Source: Bacteroides ilei | GTDB taxonomy: Bacteria; Bacteroidota; Bacteroidia; Bacteroidales; Bacteroidaceae | Direction: 5' to 3' | Assembly (NCBI RefSeq): GCF_900128495.1 | Contig: NZ_LT635801.1 | Location: forward strand, 3,370,845-3,434,844 | Length of the DNA: 64,000 nt | Shown: in pieces, positions 8,863-16,422 of the stretch | Numbering within the stretch: position 1 is the first letter of the stretch | Layout of the letters: each line of letters opens with the position of its first letter | Notes under the pieces: generated by a model | Seen by the model: only the letters and a program-made list of their open reading frames with translations | Databases searched by the model: none | Told to the model about the DNA's origin: nothing | Made by a program: the position numbers and the translations under genes

Positions 8863-9783
8863 ATGGAACCGAAAAATACACTTAAAATTTCCGTTTTGCA
8901 AGGAATTTGCTGCTCACTTATCCTGCTATCTTATTTTTTGCCTTGGGTTCAGGTTTCTTTTATGGGCTTAAAAGGATCGTTTTCGTTATTTGATGGCATG
9001 ATATATGTGACCAAGCTCGGAAGTGCAGCTTCCGAAATAAATGAAATGCCTTCAGCCGTTAGAGATGAGAATTATGTTTGGTTCTTGTTTCTTGTTCCTG
9101 CTGTAGCTTTTATCAACGCTATAATTCAGTGGATCGGTCGCTATCCGCGTTGGGCTTTTTATCTGAATATATTGCCTGTATCGATAGGTATAGGAGGGAT
9201 GATATTTTTGCGTAAGGGAATGCATGTTGATATTACGGATGTGGCAGGTATTGGGTTGTATCTGGTTGTGATTTCCGGTGTTGTATCTATTGTAGAGGCC
9301 TGGACTACCATAGGGCGTCACTATTCTGTTTATTATAAGAAATATATGCGTTTCCTTTCATATGTTATATTGGGATGTATTATTTTCAATATTCTTTATT
9401 TCGGCTTGCTTTCCATCTTCGGTTCATCCTTGCATGACAAGCCGGAATTTGTTTCTGTATTGTTTTCTGTTATAGAATTTGTGTCGGGTATAGCTTTCAT
9501 CCATGCACCTTTTGTAATTTATGCATGGATTGTGTATGGATGTACCCGTCGGAAACAACAGGCTGAACTGACAGCTGCTTTGGAGCCTGAAACAATTGCC
9601 GCTGTTTCTCCTACGGGTGTTTCTTCAGTAGTTACCGATATCCTTTGTCCCCGATGTGGTAGATCGGTTTCTTCCGATTGGGCATTGTGTCCTTATTGCT
9701 GTAACAATCTTAAGGAGGAACAGGGTAATGAAGAAGATGATAACCTTCGTTATGCACCGCCTCAATATAGAAATAAGAATTAA
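8863..9783 (+). CDS. Six-helix membrane protein with C-terminal zinc ribbon
   Basis: A 306-residue integral membrane protein of unknown function. About six hydrophobic segments are visible, including the stretches around LILLSYFLPW, FLFLVPAVAF, GLYLVVISGVV, ILGCIIFNIL and FVIYAWIVYG. The soluble C-terminus carries a four-Cys zinc ribbon, CPRC-x(n)-CPYC at about residues 262-280, followed by an acidic tail. The ribbon probably sits in the cytoplasm and may mediate protein or nucleic acid contacts. The gene is monocistronic and convergent with the ACT gene downstream. I do not recognise a specific family. Confidence 0.6.
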   Translation: MEPKNTLKISVLQGICCSLILLSYFLPWVQVSFMGLKGSFSLFDGMIYVTKLGSAASEINEMPSAVRDENYVWFLFLVPAVAFINAIIQWIGRYPRWAFYLNILPVSIGIGGMIFLRKGMHVDITDVAGIGLYLVVISGVVSIVEAWTTIGRHYSVYYKKYMRFLSYVILGCIIFNILYFGLLSIFGSSLHDKPEFVSVLFSVIEFVSGIAFIHAPFVIYAWIVYGCTRRKQQAELTAALEPETIAAVSPTGVSSVVTDILCPRCGRSVSSDWALCPYCCNNLKEEQGNEEDDNLRYAPPQYRNKN

Positions 9784-9810
9784 TTTGATAGAACAGGGTA
9801 TCATGTAGAA

Positions 9811-9890
9811 ATAACATATCCAGACTTTCTTCTTGTGTTCGTGTCTTTTCTAGTATTAAAAGGAACTGGAAGTAAGTCTGGATATGTTAT
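9811..9890. repeat. 17-bp perfect inverted repeat between convergent genes
   Basis: The arms at 9811-9827 and 9874-9890 are exact reverse complements (ataacatatccagactt and its complement) with a 46-base spacer. The spacer contains a smaller CTTTT/AAAAG hairpin. It lies between the stops of two convergent genes, so it could act as a two-way terminator, although neither side has a clear T-tract. A decayed miniature transposable element is the alternative. Confidence 0.6.
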
Positions 9891-9917
9891 CGGGGTTTCG
9901 CTTGTGTTCAAGAATTC

Positions 9918-10346
9918 TCAGACCAGTGAAAGCAGGGTATTGTTGTCGAGAGCCTGGATGCCCTTTTCTTCGATGACTTTGTTGGTCTTTTCCGGGTTGT
10001 CTGTCCGGAAAATCAGGATACCCTTTCCTGCCAGCATGAATGAATAGAGATAGGAGATGCCGATTCCTGCTTCACTGATGAGGCGTACGGCATCGGCGGC
10101 CCGTCCGGGAACGTTGTCCAGCTTGATGGCAAAGACATCGGATACGTTGGCCGAGATACCGGCCTGTTTCAGGGTATCCAGGGCACGTGCCGGTTCGGAG
10201 CAGATGATGCGGTAAATCCCGTATTCTACGGTGTCGGAGATGGTGGAGGCGATCAGTTGGATTCCGGCCTCCTTGAACAGTTCGAGTACCTGAAGCAGGG
10301 TTCCCGATTTGTTTTCTACGAAAATGGATATTTGCTGTACTGTCAT
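9918..10346 (-). CDS. Tandem ACT-domain protein
   Basis: A 142-residue cytoplasmic protein made of two ACT domains, residues ~1-70 (ISIFVENKSGTLLQVLELF) and ~72-142 (KLDNVPGRAADAVRLI). ACT domains bind small ligands, usually amino acids, and regulate partner enzymes. The gene starts 23 bases after the phenylacetate-CoA ligase gene on the same strand. This pairing is very common in Bacteroidales and in archaea, so the protein probably senses a ligand relevant to that ligase. The ligand cannot be read from the sequence. Confidence 0.8.
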   Translation of the reverse strand: MTVQQISIFVENKSGTLLQVLELFKEAGIQLIASTISDTVEYGIYRIICSEPARALDTLKQAGISANVSDVFAIKLDNVPGRAADAVRLISEAGIGISYLYSFMLAGKGILIFRTDNPEKTNKVIEEKGIQALDNNTLLSLV

Positions 10347-10369
10347 AGCTGTTTTGTTTATAGCGGTTC

Positions 10370-11668
10370 TTATATCAATGTCCTGCGCAGGTCTTTTACG
10401 CGCACTGCCTTTCCTTCCTGTTTGGGAAGCGACCCCTTCGGTACGAGGCGTACAACGGGGGTGATAAGTATCTCGTCCTTGAGCTGCCTTGTGATTTCTT
10501 TGGTCAGTGCCTGCATGCGTGGATAGTCGTCACAGAAGTCCTTCAGTTCCACTTCCACCGTCATCAGGTCGTTTGCTTCCTCGTTGGTGAGCGTAATGAG
10601 ATATTCGTTTCCGAGTTCGGCGAATTGCATCAGGATGGTCTCTATCTGGATAGGGAAGATGTTGACTCCCTTGAGGATCATCATGTCATCACTCCGTCCT
10701 TTCATTCTGTCCAGACGCAGGTGGTTACGACCGCAGGGACATGTGCCCGGCAGGATGCGGGTAAGGTCGCGTGTACGGTAGCGCAGCAACGGCATGGCTT
10801 CGCGGTTGATGGTTGTCAGTACCAGTTCGCCCACTTCCCCTTCCGGTACGGGTTCGAGTGTGACCGGATCTACAATCTCTACAATGTAATAGTCTTCCCA
10901 GATGTGGAGCCCGTTCTGTTCCTGACATTCGAACGCTACTCCGGGACCGCACATTTCCGACATGCCGAACGAGTTGTAGGCTTTTACGCCCAGCATCTGT
11001 TCGATACGTTTCCGTTGTTCTTCCGAGTGCGGTTCGGCTCCGATAATCAGGGTGTGCAGTTTGGTATCGCGGCGCGGGTCGATGCCCATTTCTTCCATCA
11101 CTTCATACAATCTGCCCGCATAGCTGGGAATGGCGTGGAGTGCCGTAGTACCGAAATCCATGATGAACTTGATTTGCCGTTTGGTGTTTCCGGCCGCGGC
11201 GGGTACCGTAAGCATGCCCAGGCGTTCGGCTCCGTACTGGAAACCCAGTCCGCCTGTAAACATACCATATCCGGAAGTGTTCTGGAAAATGTCGCCCGGA
11301 CGCAGGCCTACCATATAAAGGCATCTGGCTACGGCATTGGCCCATTCATCCAGGTCTTTTTGGGTGTGCAGTATGACCGTAGGTGTTCCTGTAGTTCCGC
11401 TTGAAGAGTGCAGGCGCACTACCTGGCTCAACGGTACAGCCGACATCTTGAACGGGTAGTTGTCGCGCAGGTCCTGTTTGGTTGTGAACGGAATCTTGCT
11501 CAGGTCGGACAATGACCGGATATCATCAGGGGTTATATGACATTCTTCGAAGCGTTTTCTGTAAAATTCGGTATTCATGCATTGCTTTACCGTTTTTTTC
11601 AAACGTTCAAGTTGTAAAGCTTCAATTTCTGATCGGGTAAGCTTTTCAATTTCCGGGTGCAGATACAT
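10370..11668 (-). CDS. paaK: Phenylacetate-CoA ligase family adenylate-forming enzyme
   Basis: A 432-residue AMP-forming acyl-CoA ligase that activates phenylacetate or a related aryl acid to its CoA thioester through an acyl-adenylate. Diagnostic motifs are the phosphate-binding loop SSSGTTGTPT near residue 90, YNSFGMSEMCGPG in the adenylation core and YRTRDLTRIL near the hinge. Length is normal for PaaK. No other genes for aerobic phenylacetate degradation are nearby. In anaerobic gut Bacteroidetes this enzyme and indolepyruvate oxidoreductase handle aromatic amino acid breakdown products, so the true substrate may be phenylacetate or indoleacetate. Confidence 0.88.
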   Translation of the reverse strand: MYLHPEIEKLTRSEIEALQLERLKKTVKQCMNTEFYRKRFEECHITPDDIRSLSDLSKIPFTTKQDLRDNYPFKMSAVPLSQVVRLHSSSGTTGTPTVILHTQKDLDEWANAVARCLYMVGLRPGDIFQNTSGYGMFTGGLGFQYGAERLGMLTVPAAAGNTKRQIKFIMDFGTTALHAIPSYAGRLYEVMEEMGIDPRRDTKLHTLIIGAEPHSEEQRKRIEQMLGVKAYNSFGMSEMCGPGVAFECQEQNGLHIWEDYYIVEIVDPVTLEPVPEGEVGELVLTTINREAMPLLRYRTRDLTRILPGTCPCGRNHLRLDRMKGRSDDMMILKGVNIFPIQIETILMQFAELGNEYLITLTNEEANDLMTVEVELKDFCDDYPRMQALTKEITRQLKDEILITPVVRLVPKGSLPKQEGKAVRVKDLRRTLI

Positions 11669-11830
11669 AATATTCTTTTTTTTAAGGTTATGGTTGCGAA
11701 GTTATGGAAAAAAGTGGGAAAAAATATTTTTTTGCTCGGAATTTTTCATCTGTCCTGTCGTTAAGGTCAATGCAGGCATCTGGCGTTTATGGTTAAATAG
11801 CCCCTTAATTATCGCATTGGATTAAAAATA

Positions 11831-11910
11831 TATCGTTTTTCGATAAATTTTTCTTGTTTTTCTTTTGTAGTTCAAAAATAGTATATACATTTGCATATCG
11901 AAAAACGATA
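11831..11910 (+). promoter_or_regulatory. Promoter flanked by two matching palindromic operators
   Basis: A good Bacteroidetes promoter is present: TTTG at 11864-11867, an 18-base spacer, and TACATTTG at 11886-11893. Two 15-bp palindromes flank it, TATCG-ttttt-CGATA at 11831-11845 and TATCG-aaaaa-CGATA at 11896-11910. They are exact reverse complements of each other and their centres are 65 bp apart. This is the arrangement of a paired repressor operator. The small Cro-like regulator at 13511 in the same cluster is the natural candidate to bind it; that link is inference. Confidence 0.6.
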
Positions 11911-11964
11911 AATAATTATTGAAAACAAGTAAAGAATATAATTAACTGATTAAAAAATACAATT

Positions 11965-12393
11965 ATGAAAAAGACATTAGTTTTAGGTATTGCGATGGTT
12001 TCTATGGTTTTGTCAACACAATTGGCCAATGCTAAAGATACATTTGTTTATGGTGAAAATGGAAATGAATTGATGGTTTCGACATTAAACAATGACGGTA
12101 AGACCATTACTCCGAAATTAAAGTATAAATACCTGTATGATGATAATGGAAAGATGGTCGGGAAGAAAGCGTATAGATGGAATTCCGAACGGAAACGTTG
12201 GGATCCTTCATACCTCATCACTATGAATTCCAGTGAAAACATTTCAATTATGGATTATGCGGAATGGAATGTAGAGACGGCTTCATTCACTGAAAACCAG
12301 AAGCAGAGTATCTATTACTCCGACAGCGTAAATCATCTGGTTACTTACACAAATGATTCTCCCGCATTTGAAATTATTAGTGATATACATTAA
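11965..12393 (+). CDS. Secreted DUF3836-like protein
   Basis: A 142-residue exported protein with a classical Sec signal peptide ending at about ANA (residue 23) and no lipobox. The mature part is a small repetitive beta-rich domain (YLYDDNGKMVGKKAYRWNSERKRWDP) of the type annotated DUF3836 in Bacteroides, resembling a string of YD-like strands. It is the first gene after the operator-flanked promoter, 54 bases from the -7 box region. Function is unknown. Confidence 0.6.
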   Translation: MKKTLVLGIAMVSMVLSTQLANAKDTFVYGENGNELMVSTLNNDGKTITPKLKYKYLYDDNGKMVGKKAYRWNSERKRWDPSYLITMNSSENISIMDYAEWNVETASFTENQKQSIYYSDSVNHLVTYTNDSPAFEIISDIH

Positions 12394-12429
12394 TCTTCCT
12401 GGTAAAGTTTAATCATAAATATTGGGCTT

Positions 12430-13035
12430 ATGAAAACAGTACGTATTTTAGGATTTATAGTAATAGTTATTATTGTAGTATTTGCTTCTACAGACGGTTT
12501 TAAAGGGGCTAAGGATGGATGGAACTCGGTTCCGGATATTCCGTCTGACGTCAATTCGGTTTCATTGTCTGTTGTTCCGGATAAGACGTTGGTGCCAGAC
12601 AGTGTCTATAATACTGAATTACAAAGAAATGTGCCGTATAGGATGAATGGCATTGAAACTTATGTTGCACACAACAACAATGTATATAATAAGTTTGTTC
12701 CTTTTAGTTTACCGTTTATCCTTTTCTTCATTTATGGTTTCTACTGTCTGGTACGGTTGTTGGTAGATATCTGCCGTAATCAGATTCTTACAAGGAAGAA
12801 TGTACGCCGTATGCGTTTCTTCATCTATTCTTTTATGTTACTTCTTGCATTTATGGAAATAATAAGATACATAGAATACACACAGGTTATAAATGAAATA
12901 TCTTTGCCATCAGGATATATGGTAGAAGATTTTGGATTGAAGTATCCTTGGCTCTTATTTATTATTCTGGTATTGTTTGTAGAAATATTTGCCAAAGCAG
13001 AGAAAATAAAGGAAGAAAATGATTTGACAATTTAA
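12430..13035 (+). CDS. DUF2975-type membrane protein
   Basis: A 201-residue protein with an N-terminal membrane segment (ILGFIVIVIIVVFAS), an extracytoplasmic region of ~70 residues, and three further helices (LPFILFFIYGFYCL, FFIYSFMLLLAF, LLFIILVLFVEIF). It ends in KIKEENDLTI, the C-terminal signature shared with the next protein and characteristic of DUF2975 proteins (usually KxKEEQDLTI). These proteins are typically encoded beside a small HTH regulator, as here. The reason is not known; a membrane sensor or anti-regulator role is plausible. Confidence 0.7.
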   Translation: MKTVRILGFIVIVIIVVFASTDGFKGAKDGWNSVPDIPSDVNSVSLSVVPDKTLVPDSVYNTELQRNVPYRMNGIETYVAHNNNVYNKFVPFSLPFILFFIYGFYCLVRLLVDICRNQILTRKNVRRMRFFIYSFMLLLAFMEIIRYIEYTQVINEISLPSGYMVEDFGLKYPWLLFIILVLFVEIFAKAEKIKEENDLTI

Positions 13036-13047
13036 ATATGCAAGATT

Positions 13048-13488
13048 ATGAAAAATAGCATATCACAAAAAAAACAATTGACAATGTTCTGCAGCTTTAC
13101 GGTTGCATATGCAAGTTTGCTTATTGGAATACTGCGTTTCGGTCTTGAAATTGCTGATGTAATTTTTATGGATACAGCATTCAATTATGAGACCTGTACA
13201 AGATTGGTAATATATACATGTATAATCCTGTCGGCAATATCCATAGTACGTTTTCTTAGAAACGTAGATAAAGGATTTGTTTTCGATAAAAAGAATATAT
13301 ATCCTTTGCGATTCTTTGCGTGGACTGTTACCTTGGCAGGGATAATCCTGACAGTGATAAACTCAATTTGTGATTCCGACAGTCAGACATATATGTTTTT
13401 CCTATTAATAGGGATCTTTATAAACATACTTTCAGAAGTCTTCAATTTGGGGGTAAAAATGAAGGAAGAACAGGATTTGACCATTTGA
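13048..13488 (+). CDS. DUF2975 membrane protein
   Basis: A 146-residue protein with four predicted helices (FTVAYASLLIGIL, CIILSAISIVRF, FFAWTVTLAGIILTV, FFLLIGIFINILSEVF). It ends in KMKEEQDLTI, the hallmark C-terminus of DUF2975. The FVFDKKNIYPLRFFAW segment corresponds to the central loop of the family. It follows the larger paralogue by 12 bases and precedes the HTH gene by 22 bases. A DUF2975 gene next to a YozG-like regulator is a standard pairing. Confidence 0.8.
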   Translation: MKNSISQKKQLTMFCSFTVAYASLLIGILRFGLEIADVIFMDTAFNYETCTRLVIYTCIILSAISIVRFLRNVDKGFVFDKKNIYPLRFFAWTVTLAGIILTVINSICDSDSQTYMFFLLIGIFINILSEVFNLGVKMKEEQDLTI

Positions 13489-13510
13489 TAGATTAAAAAA
13501 ACTTATATAT

Positions 13511-13717
13511 ATGCCTATAATAGTAAACTTGGATGTAATGATGGCGAAACGGAAGATTTCGCTTGGTGAACTGGCCGAACGCATAGATCTTACTCCGGCA
13601 AACCTTTCTATCCTTAAGACTGGAAAGGCTAAAGCTGTGCGTTTCTCTACTTTGGAGGCTATCTGTAAGGAACTGGACTGCCAGCCGGGAGATATTTTGG
13701 AATACAGGGATGAATAA
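13511..13717 (+). CDS. Small Cro/YozG-like HTH transcriptional regulator
   Basis: A 68-residue protein consisting almost wholly of a helix-turn-helix domain (MMAKRKISLGELAERIDLTPANLSILKTGKAKAV-type, HTH_26 class). The recognition helix region is LTPANLSILKTG, and the C-terminal part CKELDCQPGDILEY is typical for the class. It likely regulates its own cluster, and the TATCGnnnnnCGATA palindromes upstream of 11965 are the best candidate sites. The DUF2975 neighbours support this assignment. Confidence 0.82.
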   Translation: MPIIVNLDVMMAKRKISLGELAERIDLTPANLSILKTGKAKAVRFSTLEAICKELDCQPGDILEYRDE

Positions 13718-13838
13718 CGCCTTAACCTAAGATAATGTAGTGATAACATGAACTCTTGTTCTTTGCACATATTTTTGCAGCATAAGCATAACGAAACTGG
13801 CTTTTGTCGCTATTTTTGCTGCCGTATAATTTGAGGCT

Positions 13839-14780
13839 ATGGATAATAATATTGCACTTTATCTGAATCTGCGCTCAAAACAGATTGTGCGTCTATTTGC
13901 AGGCATCGGACCGTTCCGATGTCTGTTCCTTTTCGGTATTGCGGCCATTCTGTTTTATGCTTTTACGAAAGTAACGGGTGTATGGATTTTGCCAGCCTGT
14001 TATCTGCTCATGCTCTGGCTGTATCATAACAATAGAAAAGACAAGGAGTTTCTGTCTTTACAGGTGCAAGGAATCAAAAGATTGTTTACGGCAGAATATT
14101 TATTGCTCGGATTACCATTTGTTATTTCAGAGATTATTGCTGCAAATTATATTTCTATACCGGTTATCATGCTGACTGCGGTAGTTATGCCGTGGATCCG
14201 TCCTGTCAGGTTTCATTCTATAGTTCTGCCTATGCCTTTATTATACAGTGGAGATTTGCTGTATAGAAGGATGTTCCGGAAACAAGTACCACTGTATGTG
14301 GTATTGCTCTTTTTGTCTTTCATGGGAGTACTGCATGACAATATCAATCTCTGTAAAGTATGCCTGATATTGTGGGGAGCTGTTCAGGGAACGGCATATA
14401 TGGCGACACCTCCGAGACATGAACTTTCTGCTTATAACAGTTTCGGAATGTATCAACTTATACTGATTAACTCAGGGTTGAGGAACGTAATTGTGACCAT
14501 ATTCCCGTTTATTGTACTTCAGTTTATTTTTATGCCTGATATGGATGTCCTCCTTTTCTGTCTTATGTTGTATTCTGCAGCGGTGCTATATCTGTGGAAT
14601 ATGGGGACGGCAAGATTCTTCTTTGAGACACAAACCGTAATGGGAATATACTGGCTGTTTTTCCAGTTGCCTCTGTTTTTAGTTTCGATTATGAACCATG
14701 TCATGTTGATTCCTTATTTGGCTTTGAATATTGGTCTGACACTTTCAGTCAAGAAAAAATATAAACATATATGGAACTGA
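13839..14780 (+). CDS. ABC transporter membrane subunit
   Basis: A 313-residue polytopic membrane protein with about eight hydrophobic segments spread along its length. It overlaps the start of an ABC ATPase gene by 10 bases, which identifies it as the likely permease of a two-gene exporter. No substrate-binding protein is nearby, so export is more likely than import. The transported substrate is unknown. It lies 121 bases after the regulator gene, and a TATA-rich segment there could hold a separate promoter. Confidence 0.6.
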   Translation: MDNNIALYLNLRSKQIVRLFAGIGPFRCLFLFGIAAILFYAFTKVTGVWILPACYLLMLWLYHNNRKDKEFLSLQVQGIKRLFTAEYLLLGLPFVISEIIAANYISIPVIMLTAVVMPWIRPVRFHSIVLPMPLLYSGDLLYRRMFRKQVPLYVVLLFLSFMGVLHDNINLCKVCLILWGAVQGTAYMATPPRHELSAYNSFGMYQLILINSGLRNVIVTIFPFIVLQFIFMPDMDVLLFCLMLYSAAVLYLWNMGTARFFFETQTVMGIYWLFFQLPLFLVSIMNHVMLIPYLALNIGLTLSVKKKYKHIWN

Positions 14781-15436
14781 TATATATAAAAGAATTGAGC
14801 AAGGCATACGGTAAGACGAGAGTGCTTGACAACCTTTCCATTTCTTACGAATCCGGAAAAATCTACGGGCTGGTGGGAGAAAATGGAGCCGGGAAAACTA
14901 CACTCTTCAATTGCATTATGGGAGTAACTGATTATGAAGGCGAAATAAGGAAGTCATCCCCAATGACTGTTGGCTATATGCCGGCTGAAAGTTTCTTCTA
15001 CTCCCTTATAACCGGAAAGGAGTATCTTGAGTTCTGTATTAAGGCAAAAGGGAAGAAGATGGATTCTATAGCCATAGATTCATTGAATAAAGTCTTTCAA
15101 CTGCCTCTGGAAAGATTCGCTTCAGATTATTCTACCGGCATGAAGAAAAAGCTTGCACTTATGTCCCTGCTCCTTCAAGACAATGACCTGTACATCCTTG
15201 ACGAACCTTTCAACGGGGTAGATCTTTATGGATGTATCCAACTTAAAAGAATCATATGCGAACTGAAGGACAAAGGGAAGACTGTCATAATTTCATCGCA
15301 TCTCATCAATACGTTACATGAACTATGTGATGAAATTGATTTTCTGGATGGTCATACCATTCGGAAAAGATATATCCAGGCGTCAATTGATGAGATAGAG
15401 CAGGATATATTAAATAGGGGGAACAGTAATATGTAA
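14771..15436 (+). CDS. ABC transporter ATP-binding protein
   Basis: A 221-residue ATPase subunit with every core motif: Walker A GENGAGKTT (residues 36-44), signature YSTGMKKKL, Walker B LYILDEPFNGVD and switch His in ISSHL. The signature reads STGMKKKL instead of LSGGQ, as in the ABC-2/gliding and bacitracin-type exporters where S-x-G-M-K-x-K is usual. It powers the permease encoded just upstream. The ATGGAAC start lies inside the permease gene, suggesting coupled translation. Confidence 0.88.
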   Translation: MELIYIKELSKAYGKTRVLDNLSISYESGKIYGLVGENGAGKTTLFNCIMGVTDYEGEIRKSSPMTVGYMPAESFFYSLITGKEYLEFCIKAKGKKMDSIAIDSLNKVFQLPLERFASDYSTGMKKKLALMSLLLQDNDLYILDEPFNGVDLYGCIQLKRIICELKDKGKTVIISSHLINTLHELCDEIDFLDGHTIRKRYIQASIDEIEQDILNRGNSNM

Positions 15437-15448
15437 AAAAATGATATC

Positions 15449-15832
15449 ATGATTGACAATAATACATTTCATAAAATACCGGTAACTTTCTTTGATGAGA
15501 GTTACAATAAATATCAGAATGAGGTAATGAACCTGTTGCATTTTATCAGGACATTCCACCCTGTCAGTATAGTTAGCCCTGAGAGATTCAACATGATTGA
15601 AAAACAGGCAAAGAAAGTATGTCATGATATGAAAGACGGGATAGACTTACAGCACTTCCAGTTTGCTCTGAATTCTCTGTTAGCCATACTTGAAGACGCA
15701 CATACTTATTTCATGCCTGAAGATGGATTAATTTATCCATACGAGATAAGATGGAATTTCAAGCGGCAGATAGATGGTAAATTCCGTAAACTCTCCTTCG
15801 ATGCCGTTGACTTTGATATTGGGTTAAAATAA
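15449..15832 (+). CDS. Small protein resembling the N-terminus of an S41-type peptidase
   Basis: A 127-residue protein of uncertain nature. The stretch LNSLLAILEDAHTYF resembles the helical region and DxHT motif that precede the catalytic domain in S41 (tail-specific) peptidases, but the PDZ and catalytic parts are absent because the frame stops at 15832, directly at a terminator. It may be a truncated peptidase or a shortened independent protein. The 12-base gap to the ABC ATPase gene suggests the same transcript. Confidence 0.4.
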   Translation: MIDNNTFHKIPVTFFDESYNKYQNEVMNLLHFIRTFHPVSIVSPERFNMIEKQAKKVCHDMKDGIDLQHFQFALNSLLAILEDAHTYFMPEDGLIYPYEIRWNFKRQIDGKFRKLSFDAVDFDIGLK

Positions 15833-15873
15833 AAGAGGTGTAAATCTTGTAATTACTTGATTTACACCTCTTT
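15832..15873 (+). terminator. Bidirectional-type terminator hairpin
   Basis: A perfect 14-bp stem (AAAGAGGTGTAAAT and its complement) with a 14-base loop is flanked by A and T runs. It closes the ABC cluster on the plus strand and could also terminate the tRNA-Ser transcript from the other side. Confidence 0.8.
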
Positions 15874-15877
15874 CTTG

Positions 15878-15962
15878 CGGAGAGACAGGGATTCGAACCC
15901 CGGGTGCCTCGCAGCACAACGGTTTTCAAGACCGCCGCAATCGACCACTCTGCCACCTCTCC
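15878..15962 (-). tRNA. tRNA-Ser(UGA)
   Basis: Read on the minus strand this folds as a class II tRNA: acceptor GGAGAGG with TCTCTCC, discriminator G, anticodon loop CTTGAAA (anticodon UGA), a long variable arm (TGCTGCGAGGCA), and a T-arm with GGTTCGAATCC. CCA is not fully encoded. Confidence 0.95.
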
Positions 15963-16082
15963 AAAACTTCCTTCGGGAAGCGCTTTCTTTCAAAAGCGAT
16001 GCAAAGGTACGGATATTTTGGAAATATCCAAGCGTTAAGGGAAAAAAGTTTTTCTGTAAGGGCCCTTTTGGTTAGAAATATT

Positions 16083-16090
16083 TATCTTTG
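16083..16090 (+). promoter_or_regulatory. -7 promoter element for the ACT/UPF0210 operon
   Basis: TATCTTTG matches TAnnTTTG and lies 34 bases before the ATG at 16124. A T-rich segment with TTTG at 16067-16070 precedes it, but the spacing is shorter than ideal. Confidence 0.5.
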
Positions 16091-16123
16091 CGGCAGAAGT
16101 CTAATTTTTCAAACGCTTGATTT

Positions 16124-16396
16124 ATGAATAAAGCTATTATTACTGTAGTGGGTAAGGATACCGTAGGTATCATTGCGAATGTGTGTACTTATCTTGCTGA
16201 AAATAAGGTGAACATTCTGGATATCTCACAAACCATTGTGCAGGAGTATTTCAATATGATGATGATCGTTGACATGGGGGTGATGGAAAAACCTTTCGAA
16301 CAGATTGTTAATGAACTGGTGGCAGTCGGCAATAGGATGGGGGTACAGGTCAAGTGCCAGCGTACCGATATCTTTGACAAAATGCACCGTATCTGA
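16124..16396 (+). CDS. ACT-domain protein of the UPF0237 family
   Basis: A 90-residue single ACT-domain protein, beginning [20 protein letters not shown], with the whole length spanned by the family (UPF0237, GcvR-like). ACT proteins of this kind bind amino acids and regulate a partner. The gene sits 26 bases before the UPF0210 gene, and the two co-occur in many Firmicutes and Bacteroidetes, so they probably function together. The ligand is not known. Confidence 0.85.
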   Translation: MNKAIITVVGKDTVGIIANVCTYLAENKVNILDISQTIVQEYFNMMMIVDMGVMEKPFEQIVNELVAVGNRMGVQVKCQRTDIFDKMHRI

Positions 16397-16422
16397 TTCT
16401 TAACCATGTAAATCCTTTATTT

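Noticed and set aside
10625..11404. Long open frame opposite paaK
   Set aside because: It is antisense to a gene with full family motifs and shows no independent signal.
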